From the NCBI GenBank assembly GCA_013152535.1, contig JAADGE010000038.1, forward strand, positions 1 through 64,000: a stretch of DNA of 64,000 nt, given 5' to 3'. The translations under genes and the position numbers were made by a program. Within the stretch, counting starts at the first letter, position 1, and every line of letters starts with the position of its first letter. Origin of the DNA: Chlorobiota bacterium. GTDB lineage: Bacteria; Bacteroidota; Bacteroidia; Bacteroidales; JAADGE01. Below, in pieces: positions 23,773-31,838 of the stretch. Under the pieces are notes generated by a model. It worked only from the letters and a program-made list of their open reading frames with translations, made no database searches and was not told where the DNA came from.

Positions 23773-26700
23773 ATGTTCAAATCACTATATATTTTTTTTA
23801 AAAACAAACGATTTCTGCTCGCCGGCATTATAATTCTTGTATTCAGTATTGCAATTTTTACGGCTCTTAAAGTTCGCACAACCGAAGATATTTCAAAAAT
23901 GATACCTGCCGATAAGGAATTAAAGCGTTTTAATTTTGCAAGTAAGCATATAAAAATTAACGATAAAATAATCATAAATCTTTCTTTGAAAAATGATACT
24001 GCCGATGCAAATCCTGAAATATTACAATCATTTTCCGATAGTCTTGAATTTAATCTTACGCAAAATTTTTCCGAATACATTGCCGAAATTCAAAATTCTT
24101 TCGGAAATCAAATGATGAATGAACTTTATGATATTTTTTATGAAAATTTACCGATTTTTCTTACTGAAAAAGATTATTTAAAAATTGACACTCTGCTTTC
24201 CGACAATGAGCTCGACAAAACACTTGCAGCTGATTTCAGAACTTTAATTTCGCCGGCAAGTATGGTAACCAAAAAATTTATAAAAAAAGATCCGCTGAAT
24301 ATAACACCGCTTGCTCTTAAAAAACTTCAAGGTTTGCAACTTGATAATAGCTATGAAATATTTGATAATCACATATTTACAAAAGATAAAAAACATCTTT
24401 TACTGTTTGTTGTATCAAAATATTCAAATGACAAGACCGGTAAAAATAAAATTTTGATTGACGGCATCAACCAAACATTAGAAAATTTAAAAATAAATAT
24501 ACCCGAGGTAAAAGCCGAAATTTTCGGTGCACCGGTTATTTCGGTCGGAAATGCCGAACGCATAAAAAAAGATATAATTCTTACGGTTAGTATTGCTGTT
24601 ATTGCTTTATTTTTCTTTTTGTCATTTTTTTACAAACGCTTTGATATCTTTTTTATCATTTTTTTGCCTGCAGCATTCGGAGCAGCTGTTTCAATTGCCT
24701 TTTTATACCTTATTCAGGGAGAAGTTTCGGCAATTTCTTTGGGTGTAGGGTCTGTATTAGTCGGAATATCAATTGATTATTCGCTGCATATTTTTACGCA
24801 TTTCAGAAGTAAAAAACACCCTTCCGAAATTTTCGGAGACATAACAGTGCCTATTTTGATGAGTAGTATTACCACTGCGGCAGCTTTTTTTTGTTTGTTA
24901 TTTGTAAGTTCCGAAGCACTGCAGGATTTAGGTTTATATGCCGGAATAAGCGTCATTGCGGCGGCACTCTTTGCACTAATTGTTCTGCCGCATTTTCTGA
25001 AAAATAAAAAATCCGAAACTCACGAAAAATATAACCTGCTTGAACGTTTTACCGCACATTCCTTCCATAAAAATAAATATGCACTGTCAATTGTTTTACT
25101 AATTACTCTTGCAAGTTTTTTTACTTTTCACAGAGCACGATTTGAAAGCGATATGGATAAAATGAATTATATGTCGCCCCAATTAAAAACAGCCGAACAG
25201 AATTTGAATAAAATTTCTGATGATGCTCTTCGAAAAATGTATTTTGTAGTTACCGGAAAAACATTGAATGACGCATTAAAAACAAACGATTTTTTAAATA
25301 AGAAAATTTTAAAACTTCAAAAACAAGGTATTGTAAAAAATTATAGTTCAATAAGTTATTTTCTGGTTTCCGACAGTTTGCAAAAAGTGAGAATTAAGCG
25401 TTGGAATAATTATTTCAGAAAAAAAAATATTGATTCCGTTAAGCAGAAACTCATAAAATACGGAAAGAAATACGGATTCAAAGAAACTGCCTTTTCAGAA
25501 TTTTATGCTTTACTGCAAAAAGATTTTAATACTCTAAATTCCGTCACCAAGCAAAAACTCATAAAAATCCTCGGTAAAGATTTGATTACCGAAGATAAAG
25601 ATATAACAAGTATCGTTACGCTCTTGAAATTAAAACAAGAGGATAAAGAAACGGTTTATAAAAATATAAAAGCCGGTAATAACATCTACATAGTTGATAA
25701 AAAATACATTACAGACAAAATTGTAAAAATTTTGAAAAAGGATTTTAATAAACTTGTAAAGATTTCTTTACTTGCCGTATTTGTTATTCTGCTGCTTTAT
25801 TTCGGACGTATCGAACTGACACTCATCACATTTATCCCAATGTTAATCAGCTGGTTATGGACATTAAGTTTTATGTGGTTATTTAATTTTAAGTTTACTA
25901 TTTTCAACATCATTATTTCAACTTTTATTTTCGGATTGGGAATTGATTACAGTATTTTTATAACTCGCGGATTACTGCAAAAATACCGTTACGGTATTGA
26001 CAATTTGCCTTCATATAAAACATCGGTTTTGTTGTCTGCAATAACAACGGTAACGGCAATAGGAGTTCTTATTTTTGCAAAGCATCCTGCAATGCGTTCC
26101 ATTGCATTTCTTTCGGTAATCGGAATTTTATCCGTTGTTTTTGTAACATATACTTTACAACCTGTCTTGTTTAATTTTCTTATAAAACAGCAAGGCAAAA
26201 TGCGTTCTGCACCCGTAACGGCAAAAGATTTATTTTTCGGATTACTTGTTTTTTTAATCTTTGTAATCGGTTCAATTATAACAATTTTACTTTGGGGAAT
26301 CTTATCTCTTATTCCTTTCGGAAAGAAAAATAAAAAGAAAATTTTTCATTATTGGCTGTTTCTTACATCAAAAATGATTGCTTACATTCCGCTTAATGTC
26401 AAAAAAATCATAAATAATCCTTTCCGGGAAAACTTTAAAAAGCCGGCTGTCATCATAGCAAACCATCAATCGCATATTGATATTCCGCTTATATTGATGT
26501 TGCATCCCAAGATTTTAATTCTGACCAATGATTGGGTTCAGAATAATGTTTTTTACGGCAGAATTGTAAAATATGCTGATTACTATCCTACTTCAAACGG
26601 TTTTGAAAAAAACCTGCAACTTCTGAAAGAAAAAGTAAATCAAGGATATTCCGTATTAATTTATTCCGAAGGTTCTCGCTCCCCTGATTTGAAAATAAAA

Positions 26701-27606
26701 CGTTTTCATAAAGGTGCTTTTGAATATGCCGAAAAATTGGGTATAGACATTTTACCTGTTATTATTCAAGGTGCCGGCGATTGTATTCCGAAAGGTGAGC
26801 CGTTTTTAAAAAGCGGACAAATAACAATTAACATTCTGAAAAGAATTTTGCAAAAAGATTTCGGAGAAACTTCACGCGAACAAGCAAAAAATATTCGTAA
26901 ATTAATGCAAAACGAATATTTTAAAATTAGAGAAAAATACGAAACTACGGTATATTTCAGAAAAAAACTTATTGCAAATTACATTTATAAAACTCCTGTA
27001 TTAGAGCATTATACAAGAATAAAAACAAGAATTGAAAATAATTACAATTTTTTCAACAAAATACTTCCCGAAAAAGGACAAATAACCGACATCGGAACCG
27101 GATACGGCTACTTGCCCTATATGTTGAGTTTTTGTTCAAAAGAAAGAACTATAACCGGAATTGATTACGATTGCAAAAAAATTAATACCGCCGCTCACAA
27201 TATCTCAAAAAGCGACAAATTAAACTTCATTTGTGCCGACGTTCTTGAAGCCGATTTCCCGAAAAGCGATGCTTTCGTTATTAACGACGTGCTTCACTAT
27301 ATGCCGAAAGATAAGCAAAAAGAACTCATAATAAAATGTGTCAAACATTTAAAACCGAACGGTCAAATTATAATTCGTGACGGAAATTCAGAAATGAAAA
27401 AGAAACATAAAGGCACTAAACTTTCTGAATTTTTCTCTACAAAACTTCTTAAATTTAACAAAATGCAATACGAGAAATTGCATTTTACGTCAAAACACGA
27501 AATATTGAAAATTGTCTCCGCATTTGATTTTGACGTTAATATTGTAGATGAAACAAAATTTACTTCGAATATTGTGTTTGTTTTAAAACGACTTTCCAAG
27601 TCTTAA
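23773..27606 (+). CDS. Trifunctional fusion: MMPL/RND exporter - acyltransferase - methyltransferase
   Basis: 1277 aa. Residues 1 to about 815 are an MMPL-type RND lipid exporter: TM1 near 15-32, periplasmic loop, then a five-helix bundle with VLVGISIDYSLHIFTHFRS in TM4, repeated in the second half as IFGLGIDYSIFITRG. The region 850-1060 is a PlsC-type lysophospholipid acyltransferase with NHQSHID (N897, motif I NHxxxxD) and YSEGSRS (E966, motif III). From about 1070 there is a SAM-dependent methyltransferase with DIGTGYGYL (1106) and SDAFVINDVLHYMPK. Similar modules occur in aryl-polyene/flexirubin clusters, but none of the other genes are here. It probably makes and exports a modified lipid. 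Confidence 0.85.
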   Translation: MFKSLYIFFKNKRFLLAGIIILVFSIAIFTALKVRTTEDISKMIPADKELKRFNFASKHIKINDKIIINLSLKNDTADANPEILQSFSDSLEFNLTQNFSEYIAEIQNSFGNQMMNELYDIFYENLPIFLTEKDYLKIDTLLSDNELDKTLAADFRTLISPASMVTKKFIKKDPLNITPLALKKLQGLQLDNSYEIFDNHIFTKDKKHLLLFVVSKYSNDKTGKNKILIDGINQTLENLKINIPEVKAEIFGAPVISVGNAERIKKDIILTVSIAVIALFFFLSFFYKRFDIFFIIFLPAAFGAAVSIAFLYLIQGEVSAISLGVGSVLVGISIDYSLHIFTHFRSKKHPSEIFGDITVPILMSSITTAAAFFCLLFVSSEALQDLGLYAGISVIAAALFALIVLPHFLKNKKSETHEKYNLLERFTAHSFHKNKYALSIVLLITLASFFTFHRARFESDMDKMNYMSPQLKTAEQNLNKISDDALRKMYFVVTGKTLNDALKTNDFLNKKILKLQKQGIVKNYSSISYFLVSDSLQKVRIKRWNNYFRKKNIDSVKQKLIKYGKKYGFKETAFSEFYALLQKDFNTLNSVTKQKLIKILGKDLITEDKDITSIVTLLKLKQEDKETVYKNIKAGNNIYIVDKKYITDKIVKILKKDFNKLVKISLLAVFVILLLYFGRIELTLITFIPMLISWLWTLSFMWLFNFKFTIFNIIISTFIFGLGIDYSIFITRGLLQKYRYGIDNLPSYKTSVLLSAITTVTAIGVLIFAKHPAMRSIAFLSVIGILSVVFVTYTLQPVLFNFLIKQQGKMRSAPVTAKDLFFGLLVFLIFVIGSIITILLWGILSLIPFGKKNKKKIFHYWLFLTSKMIAYIPLNVKKIINNPFRENFKKPAVIIANHQSHIDIPLILMLHPKILILTNDWVQNNVFYGRIVKYADYYPTSNGFEKNLQLLKEKVNQGYSVLIYSEGSRSPDLKIKRFHKGAFEYAEKLGIDILPVIIQGAGDCIPKGEPFLKSGQITINILKRILQKDFGETSREQAKNIRKLMQNEYFKIREKYETTVYFRKKLIANYIYKTPVLEHYTRIKTRIENNYNFFNKILPEKGQITDIGTGYGYLPYMLSFCSKERTITGIDYDCKKINTAAHNISKSDKLNFICADVLEADFPKSDAFVINDVLHYMPKDKQKELIIKCVKHLKPNGQIIIRDGNSEMKKKHKGTKLSEFFSTKLLKFNKMQYEKLHFTSKHEILKIVSAFDFDVNIVDETKFTSNIVFVLKRLSKS

Positions 27607-27620
27607 AGACTTGGAAAGTC
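27590..27620. terminator. Palindromic hairpin overlapping the MMPL-fusion stop codon
   Basis: GACTTTCCAAGTCT-TAA-AGACTTGGAAAGTC is a perfect 14-bp stem whose 3-nt loop is the TAA stop codon of the upstream gene. It separates two convergent genes. Like the yigZ hairpin it lacks a long T-tract and may also be a dispersed palindrome. Confidence 0.6.
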
Positions 27621-27627
27621 TGAAAAA

Positions 27628-28176
27628 TCACACCTGCAACCTTTCCTTAAAAGGCAAAAAAGTCATAAAATCGGCATGATGCACGATATATGCTTCGGTG
27701 CTGCGTTTCACCATATTGCCTTCGCCGGCATGCGTAGCTATGATATGGCAAATCTCCGCCGGTACGCCGCATTCTTCGGCAATCGAAACACCCGAAAAAG
27801 GATGTCGCAAATATTTACCGTAAGTTCCCTGAACGGCTTTACCGTTTTCGTCAAGAACATACTCTAAAAGTTTACCCACATCAGCAAGAATTGCTCCGGC
27901 AATAAGCACGTCAAGATTTACCGGCAACTCGCCGTGATAAAATTTATTAATTTGATTTCCGGCATCGCGGGCAATATGCACAACCGATGCTTTATGCTCC
28001 ATAAAAGTAACATTCGTAGGCACAAGCAATGTAAACGGTATGCGGTTAAGGTCGTCAGCCGCAAGCACGCTGCGTTCCAAAGCAAGTTCCCAAGTTTTTG
28101 CCGTTACATCGCGAAGTTTTTTGTCTTGTATCCAAGATAATTCTTCGCCCCAAAGTTTTTTTACGTCTTCTGTCAT
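27628..28176 (-). CDS. HD-domain-like protein with an incomplete metal site
   Basis: 182 aa. The layout is that of a small HD-superfamily phosphohydrolase: VVHIARDAGNQINKF (first His), LIAGAILADVGKLLEYV, HPFSGVSIAEECGVPAEICHIIATHAGEGN and a final AYIVHHADFM. However, the position of the H-D doublet reads A-D (LADVGK), so one metal ligand is missing. The gene is visibly richer in G+C and uses more C/G-ending codons than its neighbours, which hints at transfer. The substrate is unknown. Confidence 0.75.
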   Translation of the reverse strand: MTEDVKKLWGEELSWIQDKKLRDVTAKTWELALERSVLAADDLNRIPFTLLVPTNVTFMEHKASVVHIARDAGNQINKFYHGELPVNLDVLIAGAILADVGKLLEYVLDENGKAVQGTYGKYLRHPFSGVSIAEECGVPAEICHIIATHAGEGNMVKRSTEAYIVHHADFMTFLPFKERLQV

Positions 28177-28193
28177 TTTTAGTCATTTTTTAT

Positions 28194-28454
28194 TTATTTG
28201 TCATAATGATACCTGCAACTGTAAACCATTAACTCATTTTCTTTGAATTGATAAACAAGTCTGTGTTCTCGATTAATTCTTCTTGACCAAAATCCTGCTA
28301 AATCAAATTTTAACGGTTCCGGTTTACCTTTACCTTCAAACGGTGTTCTCATTATGTCTTTAATCAATACATTAATTTTTTTAATCATCTTTTGATCAAC
28401 TGTTTGCCACGAAACATAATCTTCCCAAGCATTTTTTGAAAAAGTAATTTTCAT
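28194..28454 (-). CDS. yoeB: YoeB-family mRNA interferase toxin
   Basis: 86 aa, very close to E. coli YoeB (84 aa). It cuts mRNA on the ribosome when freed from its antitoxin. The active-site residues sit at the expected numbers: E46 (GKGKPEPLK), R65 (NREHRLVY), H83 and Y84 (SCRYHYDK). The W-W-KKIN helix (WEDYVSWQTVDQKMIKKINVLIKDI) and the GxWSRRIxxEHRL strand are also intact. The ATG overlaps the last base of the antitoxin stop codon, so the two genes are coupled and transcribed antitoxin first. Confidence 0.93.
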   Translation of the reverse strand: MKITFSKNAWEDYVSWQTVDQKMIKKINVLIKDIMRTPFEGKGKPEPLKFDLAGFWSRRINREHRLVYQFKENELMVYSCRYHYDK

Positions 28455-28708
28455 TATTCTTCAATTAAATCATTTTCAACAGTTTGTCCTGTTTTCATTT
28501 GTTGTATTGATTCATACAATCTGTCAGCATTAGCTTTTGAACTCAATAAATGAACTGTTTCTAATATTGAATTATATTCTTCTAGTGAAATCATAACAGT
28601 TCCTAGTCCTGAACCTCGTTTTATTATTAATGTTTCATGATTATTTTCAACAGTATCAAGATATTTTTTTAATTTAGTTCGAAATTCTGTATAATTTGTT
28701 GCTATCAT
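28454..28708 (-). CDS. yefM: YefM/Phd-family antitoxin
   Basis: 84 aa. The N-terminal Phd/YefM DNA-binding fold is recognisable: TNYTEFRTKLKKYLDTVENNHETLIIKRGSGLGTVMISLEEYNSILET. The acidic, flexible C terminus (ESIQQMKTGQTVENDLIEE) is the usual toxin-wrapping tail. It neutralises YoeB and represses its own operon in characterised homologues. Two TATTTAAGT repeats just upstream are likely operator half-sites. Confidence 0.92.
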   Translation of the reverse strand: MIATNYTEFRTKLKKYLDTVENNHETLIIKRGSGLGTVMISLEEYNSILETVHLLSSKANADRLYESIQQMKTGQTVENDLIEE

Positions 28709-28714
28709 AATACT

Positions 28715-28744
28715 TATTTAAGTTACTATTTAAGTACAAATATA
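28715..28744 (-). promoter_or_regulatory. Promoter and probable operator of the yefM-yoeB operon
   Basis: -7 element TATATTTG (28737-28744, minus strand), with two copies of TATTTAAGT (28715-28723 and 28727-28735) spaced 12 bp apart between it and the ATG. TACTTA and TAAGTA also flank the pair as an inverted repeat. This fits antitoxin/complex autorepression by steric block. Confidence 0.5.
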
Positions 28745-28891
28745 CGAACTTATTCAGTAAAATACAAATTTTTCCGATTTTATTTCAAAATTAACTGACA
28801 ATTTAAATTTTCTGTTAAATCCACACACAAGTTGAATTTGTTGTTATTTAAACAGGTAGTTGTATAATTATTCACACCCCAAAGAGTTATA

Positions 28892-28921
28892 AACCGAGCC
28901 GTGCTGCAGCACGACTCGGTT
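28892..28921. terminator. GC-rich palindrome AACCGAG-CGTGCTGCAGCACG-CTCGGTT
   Basis: A 30-bp near-perfect palindrome with two single-base mismatches, followed by TATTTATTTT. It may be a terminator reading right. It stands between two minus-strand operons, so a dispersed repeat is also possible. Confidence 0.5.
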
Positions 28922-28969
28922 ATTTATTTTACTTGCAAGTATTTTTTAAAAAGTAAAATAGTCATAAAA

Positions 28970-28993
28970 TACCGACAAAAATCAATGTCGGTA
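28970..28993 (-). terminator. Hairpin after idh
   Basis: TACCGACA / TGTCGGTA with an 8-nt loop, 25 bp past the idh stop. The leftward side is A/T-rich (TTTTATGACTATTTTAC on the transcript strand). Confidence 0.55.
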
Positions 28994-29017
28994 CTTTATA
29001 TTTAGGTTAAATTATTT

Positions 29018-30211
29018 TTATAATTTCGCAATTACGGCATCAGCCATTTCTTTGGTAGATGCAGCACCTTTTTTAATAACATCTGCCGTTCCTCGCATTT
29101 TCATCATATCGTAAGTCCTGATTTTTCCTTCTTCTATAACTTCGGCAACAGCTTTTCTGATTTTTGCAGCATAGTCTTTTTCATTAATAAAATCAAGCAT
29201 CATACAAGCCGATTCTATCATTGCCAAAGGATTTACAATTGAGGTTTCGTAATCGGCATATTTCGGTGCCGAGCCGTGTGTAGGTTCAAATACTGCAACT
29301 CCGTCAAGCGACCATTGTGCAGAACAAGCAAATCCCAAACCTCCGATAAGTCCGGCAAATCCGTCTGATACAATATCTCCGAACATATTTCCGGCAACTA
29401 TAACTCCGTAATTTTCCGGATTTTTAGTCAGCCACATCATTTGGGCATCAATATTTGTATTCCAAAGTTCAATTCCGGGATAATCATTTTTTTGCATTTC
29501 CAATGCCATTTTATACATCATACCCGAAGTTTCTCTTATAACATTAGGTTTTTCGGCAAGAGTAACAGATTTATAACCGTATTTTTCAGCATAATCAAAT
29601 GCTGCTTTTAAAATATTATATGTTCTTTCTTTGGTGAAAATTCTTGTTGAAACAGAAACGTCTTCTCGCGGTGCATTACTGAAATTTTTAACAAATTTAG
29701 GATGAGTCATCAAAGCATTATAAACTTTATCGTCAGGATTGCTCCATTCCACACCGCCGTATAAACCTTCGGTATTTTGTCTGAAAATTACGACATCAAC
29801 TTGCGGTTCTTCAATTTCACCTGTTGCTCCTCTGCGAATAAAATTTAAGGGATTTCCTTTGTAAGTTTTACAAGGACGAGCACAAATTTCCAAACCGAAA
29901 TGCTGACGCAAACCGACAATAGGACTCGAATAAACAAGACCTTTCTCTTTCAGTTCAGGTGCAAGTTCTTCAAAAGCTTCGTCTTTAGGTTTTGAAGTAA
30001 TAGCACCGAATAATGCGATTTTATATTTTTCGAGTAAATCAACAGTTCTTTGAGGAAGTGGTTTACCTTCTTTTTTCCAAAATTCCCAACCGATATCTCC
30101 TTCGACATATTCAGCTTTAAATCCTGCTGCATCTAATACTCTCAATGTTTCATTAAGAACGGGTTTTCCGATTCCGTCTCCGGGTAAAGTTACTATGGTT
30201 CTTTTTGACAT
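29018..30211 (-). CDS. Isocitrate dehydrogenase (isocitrate/isopropylmalate dehydrogenase family)
   Basis: 397 aa. Motifs of the beta-decarboxylating dehydrogenases are VTLPGDGIGKPVLNE, FRQNTEGLYGGVEW, STRIFTKERTYNI, EKPNVIRETSGMM, the divalent-metal/substrate signature NMFGDIVSDGFAGLIGGLGFA, and the cofactor loop EPTHGSAPKYAD. The NTEGLYGG segment and the length point to a type II/eukaryote-like or homo-isocitrate-type enzyme. Isocitrate to 2-oxoglutarate in the TCA cycle is the most likely reaction; cofactor preference cannot be fixed by eye. It is a single gene and no TCA neighbours are seen. Confidence 0.82.
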   Translation of the reverse strand: MSKRTIVTLPGDGIGKPVLNETLRVLDAAGFKAEYVEGDIGWEFWKKEGKPLPQRTVDLLEKYKIALFGAITSKPKDEAFEELAPELKEKGLVYSSPIVGLRQHFGLEICARPCKTYKGNPLNFIRRGATGEIEEPQVDVVIFRQNTEGLYGGVEWSNPDDKVYNALMTHPKFVKNFSNAPREDVSVSTRIFTKERTYNILKAAFDYAEKYGYKSVTLAEKPNVIRETSGMMYKMALEMQKNDYPGIELWNTNIDAQMMWLTKNPENYGVIVAGNMFGDIVSDGFAGLIGGLGFACSAQWSLDGVAVFEPTHGSAPKYADYETSIVNPLAMIESACMMLDFINEKDYAAKIRKAVAEVIEEGKIRTYDMMKMRGTADVIKKGAASTKEMADAVIAKL

Positions 30212-30308
30212 ATCAATTTTATTTAATTTATTTGTTTTTAACTAAAATTTTGTAAATTTATAACTTTTAAAATAAATTAAAAAATCAATAATTTAAATTA
30301 AAACTAAT

Positions 30309-31760
30309 ATGTTAAAAAACACCTTTTTGTTAATCCTGACACTTTTTCTGTCTGTTACAGGCAGTTATTCTCAAAAAAAACAACATATTGATTGTTATAC
30401 TATTGCTGCCGGTAAAAATACAACAATTGACGGTTCGGTAATGACGGGACACAATGAAGACGACGGAGGAGAAATGTTGGTAAATTGGTTTAAAGTTCCG
30501 CAAAAAAAATATAAAAAATCGGATTCTTTAACACTGCTTAACGGAACAAAAATTAAACAAACTGATAAAACATTTTCATACCTTCGTTTTCAAGTTACAA
30601 AAAACAAATTTGCTGATGCATATATGAATGAACATTCTGTTGTTATTTGTTCAAATGCTTGTCAATCAAGAGAAGATACTGCAAAAGGAAATATCGGATA
30701 TTATTTACGCAAAATATTGGCAGAACGTGCACCAAATGCAAAAAGTGCAATAAAACTTGCAGGTAAACTTATTGAAAACTACGGTTATGAATCATCCGGG
30801 CGTACATATACAATTGCCGATAATAAGGAAGTGTGGATGCTTTCAATTGTAAAAGGCAGACATTGGGTTGCACAACGCATTCCTGATGACGAAATTGCAA
30901 TTATTCCGAATTATTACACAATTCAAAAAGTTAATTTACAGGATAGTGCAAACTTTCTGGCTTCACCGGACATTATTGATTATGCAATAAAACGCGGATG
31001 GTATATTCCTAAAAAAGACGGTGAATTTAATTTTCGTAAAGCATACGGCGATTCGGTTTGTAATATTGCCGATTACAATATTCCGCGACAGCTTGCCGGA
31101 ATTAATTATTTTTCGGAAAAACAATATACCGAAAGTGATGTTTTACCTTTTTCATTTAAACCGAAAAAGAAAATATCCGTAAAAGATATTGAAGCGGTTT
31201 TATCAAGTCATTTTGAAAGTACAAAATTTTGTCAACTCCCGGAAAATAAGAATCCGCATCAAAATAAAGTCAGACCTATTTGCACGGAAACTACTCAATT
31301 TAGTTTTGTTGCACAGTTGCGAAATAATATGCCTGCGGGAATAGGTGCATTAATATGGATTACTCCGTACAACGGATGTTTTTTTCCTTATATTCCGGTT
31401 TATTTCGGAATTTATAATACAAATAACAAATATCGATTAAAGAATTATAGAGATGCTGATAAACTTCAATTTGAGAACAACAAAAATAATCTTAAATTAT
31501 TCCCTCAACACGCATATTTTACATTCAATAAATATGTCAGTTATATTGAAGAAGATTATCCGGAACGAATTGAAGAAGCACGTATTTTTAAAACTCTTAC
31601 GGAAAAAGAACTTTCAAGAAATCAGAAAAATCTGGAAAAATCTGTTCTCGAAGTTTACAAATCATATCCGGATGATACAAAAAAAATATTAACCGATTAT
31701 TGCAATCAATATTTTGAAAATATACTGAAAATTACAAAACAAATAATGAAAATCAAATAA
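30309..31760 (+). CDS. Exported C69-family dipeptidase
   Basis: 483 aa. Signal peptide (LILTLFLSVTGSYSQ), then HIDCYTIAAGKNTTIDGSVMTGHNEDDGG. Cys29 is the likely N-terminal nucleophile of the C69/Ntn-type dipeptidases, exposed after processing. GRTYTIADNKEVWMLSIVKGRHWVAQRIPDDEIAIIPNYY is also typical of the family. It probably trims dipeptides in the periplasm. A weakly hydrophilic Lys-rich C terminus (about 440-483) may be helical. It stands alone, 78 bp before the WD40-caspase gene on the same strand. Confidence 0.85.
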   Translation: MLKNTFLLILTLFLSVTGSYSQKKQHIDCYTIAAGKNTTIDGSVMTGHNEDDGGEMLVNWFKVPQKKYKKSDSLTLLNGTKIKQTDKTFSYLRFQVTKNKFADAYMNEHSVVICSNACQSREDTAKGNIGYYLRKILAERAPNAKSAIKLAGKLIENYGYESSGRTYTIADNKEVWMLSIVKGRHWVAQRIPDDEIAIIPNYYTIQKVNLQDSANFLASPDIIDYAIKRGWYIPKKDGEFNFRKAYGDSVCNIADYNIPRQLAGINYFSEKQYTESDVLPFSFKPKKKISVKDIEAVLSSHFESTKFCQLPENKNPHQNKVRPICTETTQFSFVAQLRNNMPAGIGALIWITPYNGCFFPYIPVYFGIYNTNNKYRLKNYRDADKLQFENNKNNLKLFPQHAYFTFNKYVSYIEEDYPERIEEARIFKTLTEKELSRNQKNLEKSVLEVYKSYPDDTKKILTDYCNQYFENILKITKQIMKIK

Positions 31761-31838
31761 TTTTAAACTTAAATTTATGTAATCTCTATATTTTTTTCAT
31801 CTTAAACAGCAAAAATCATTCATTAAAAACCAGACCTT

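Larger units (their letters stand above)
28709..29017. other. 309-bp intergenic region between the toxin-antitoxin pair and idh
   Basis: It contains the yefM promoter, then about 140 bp of AT-rich sequence with nothing I can support, a GC-rich palindrome (28892-28921), and the idh terminator hairpin (28970-28993). Confidence 0.6.
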
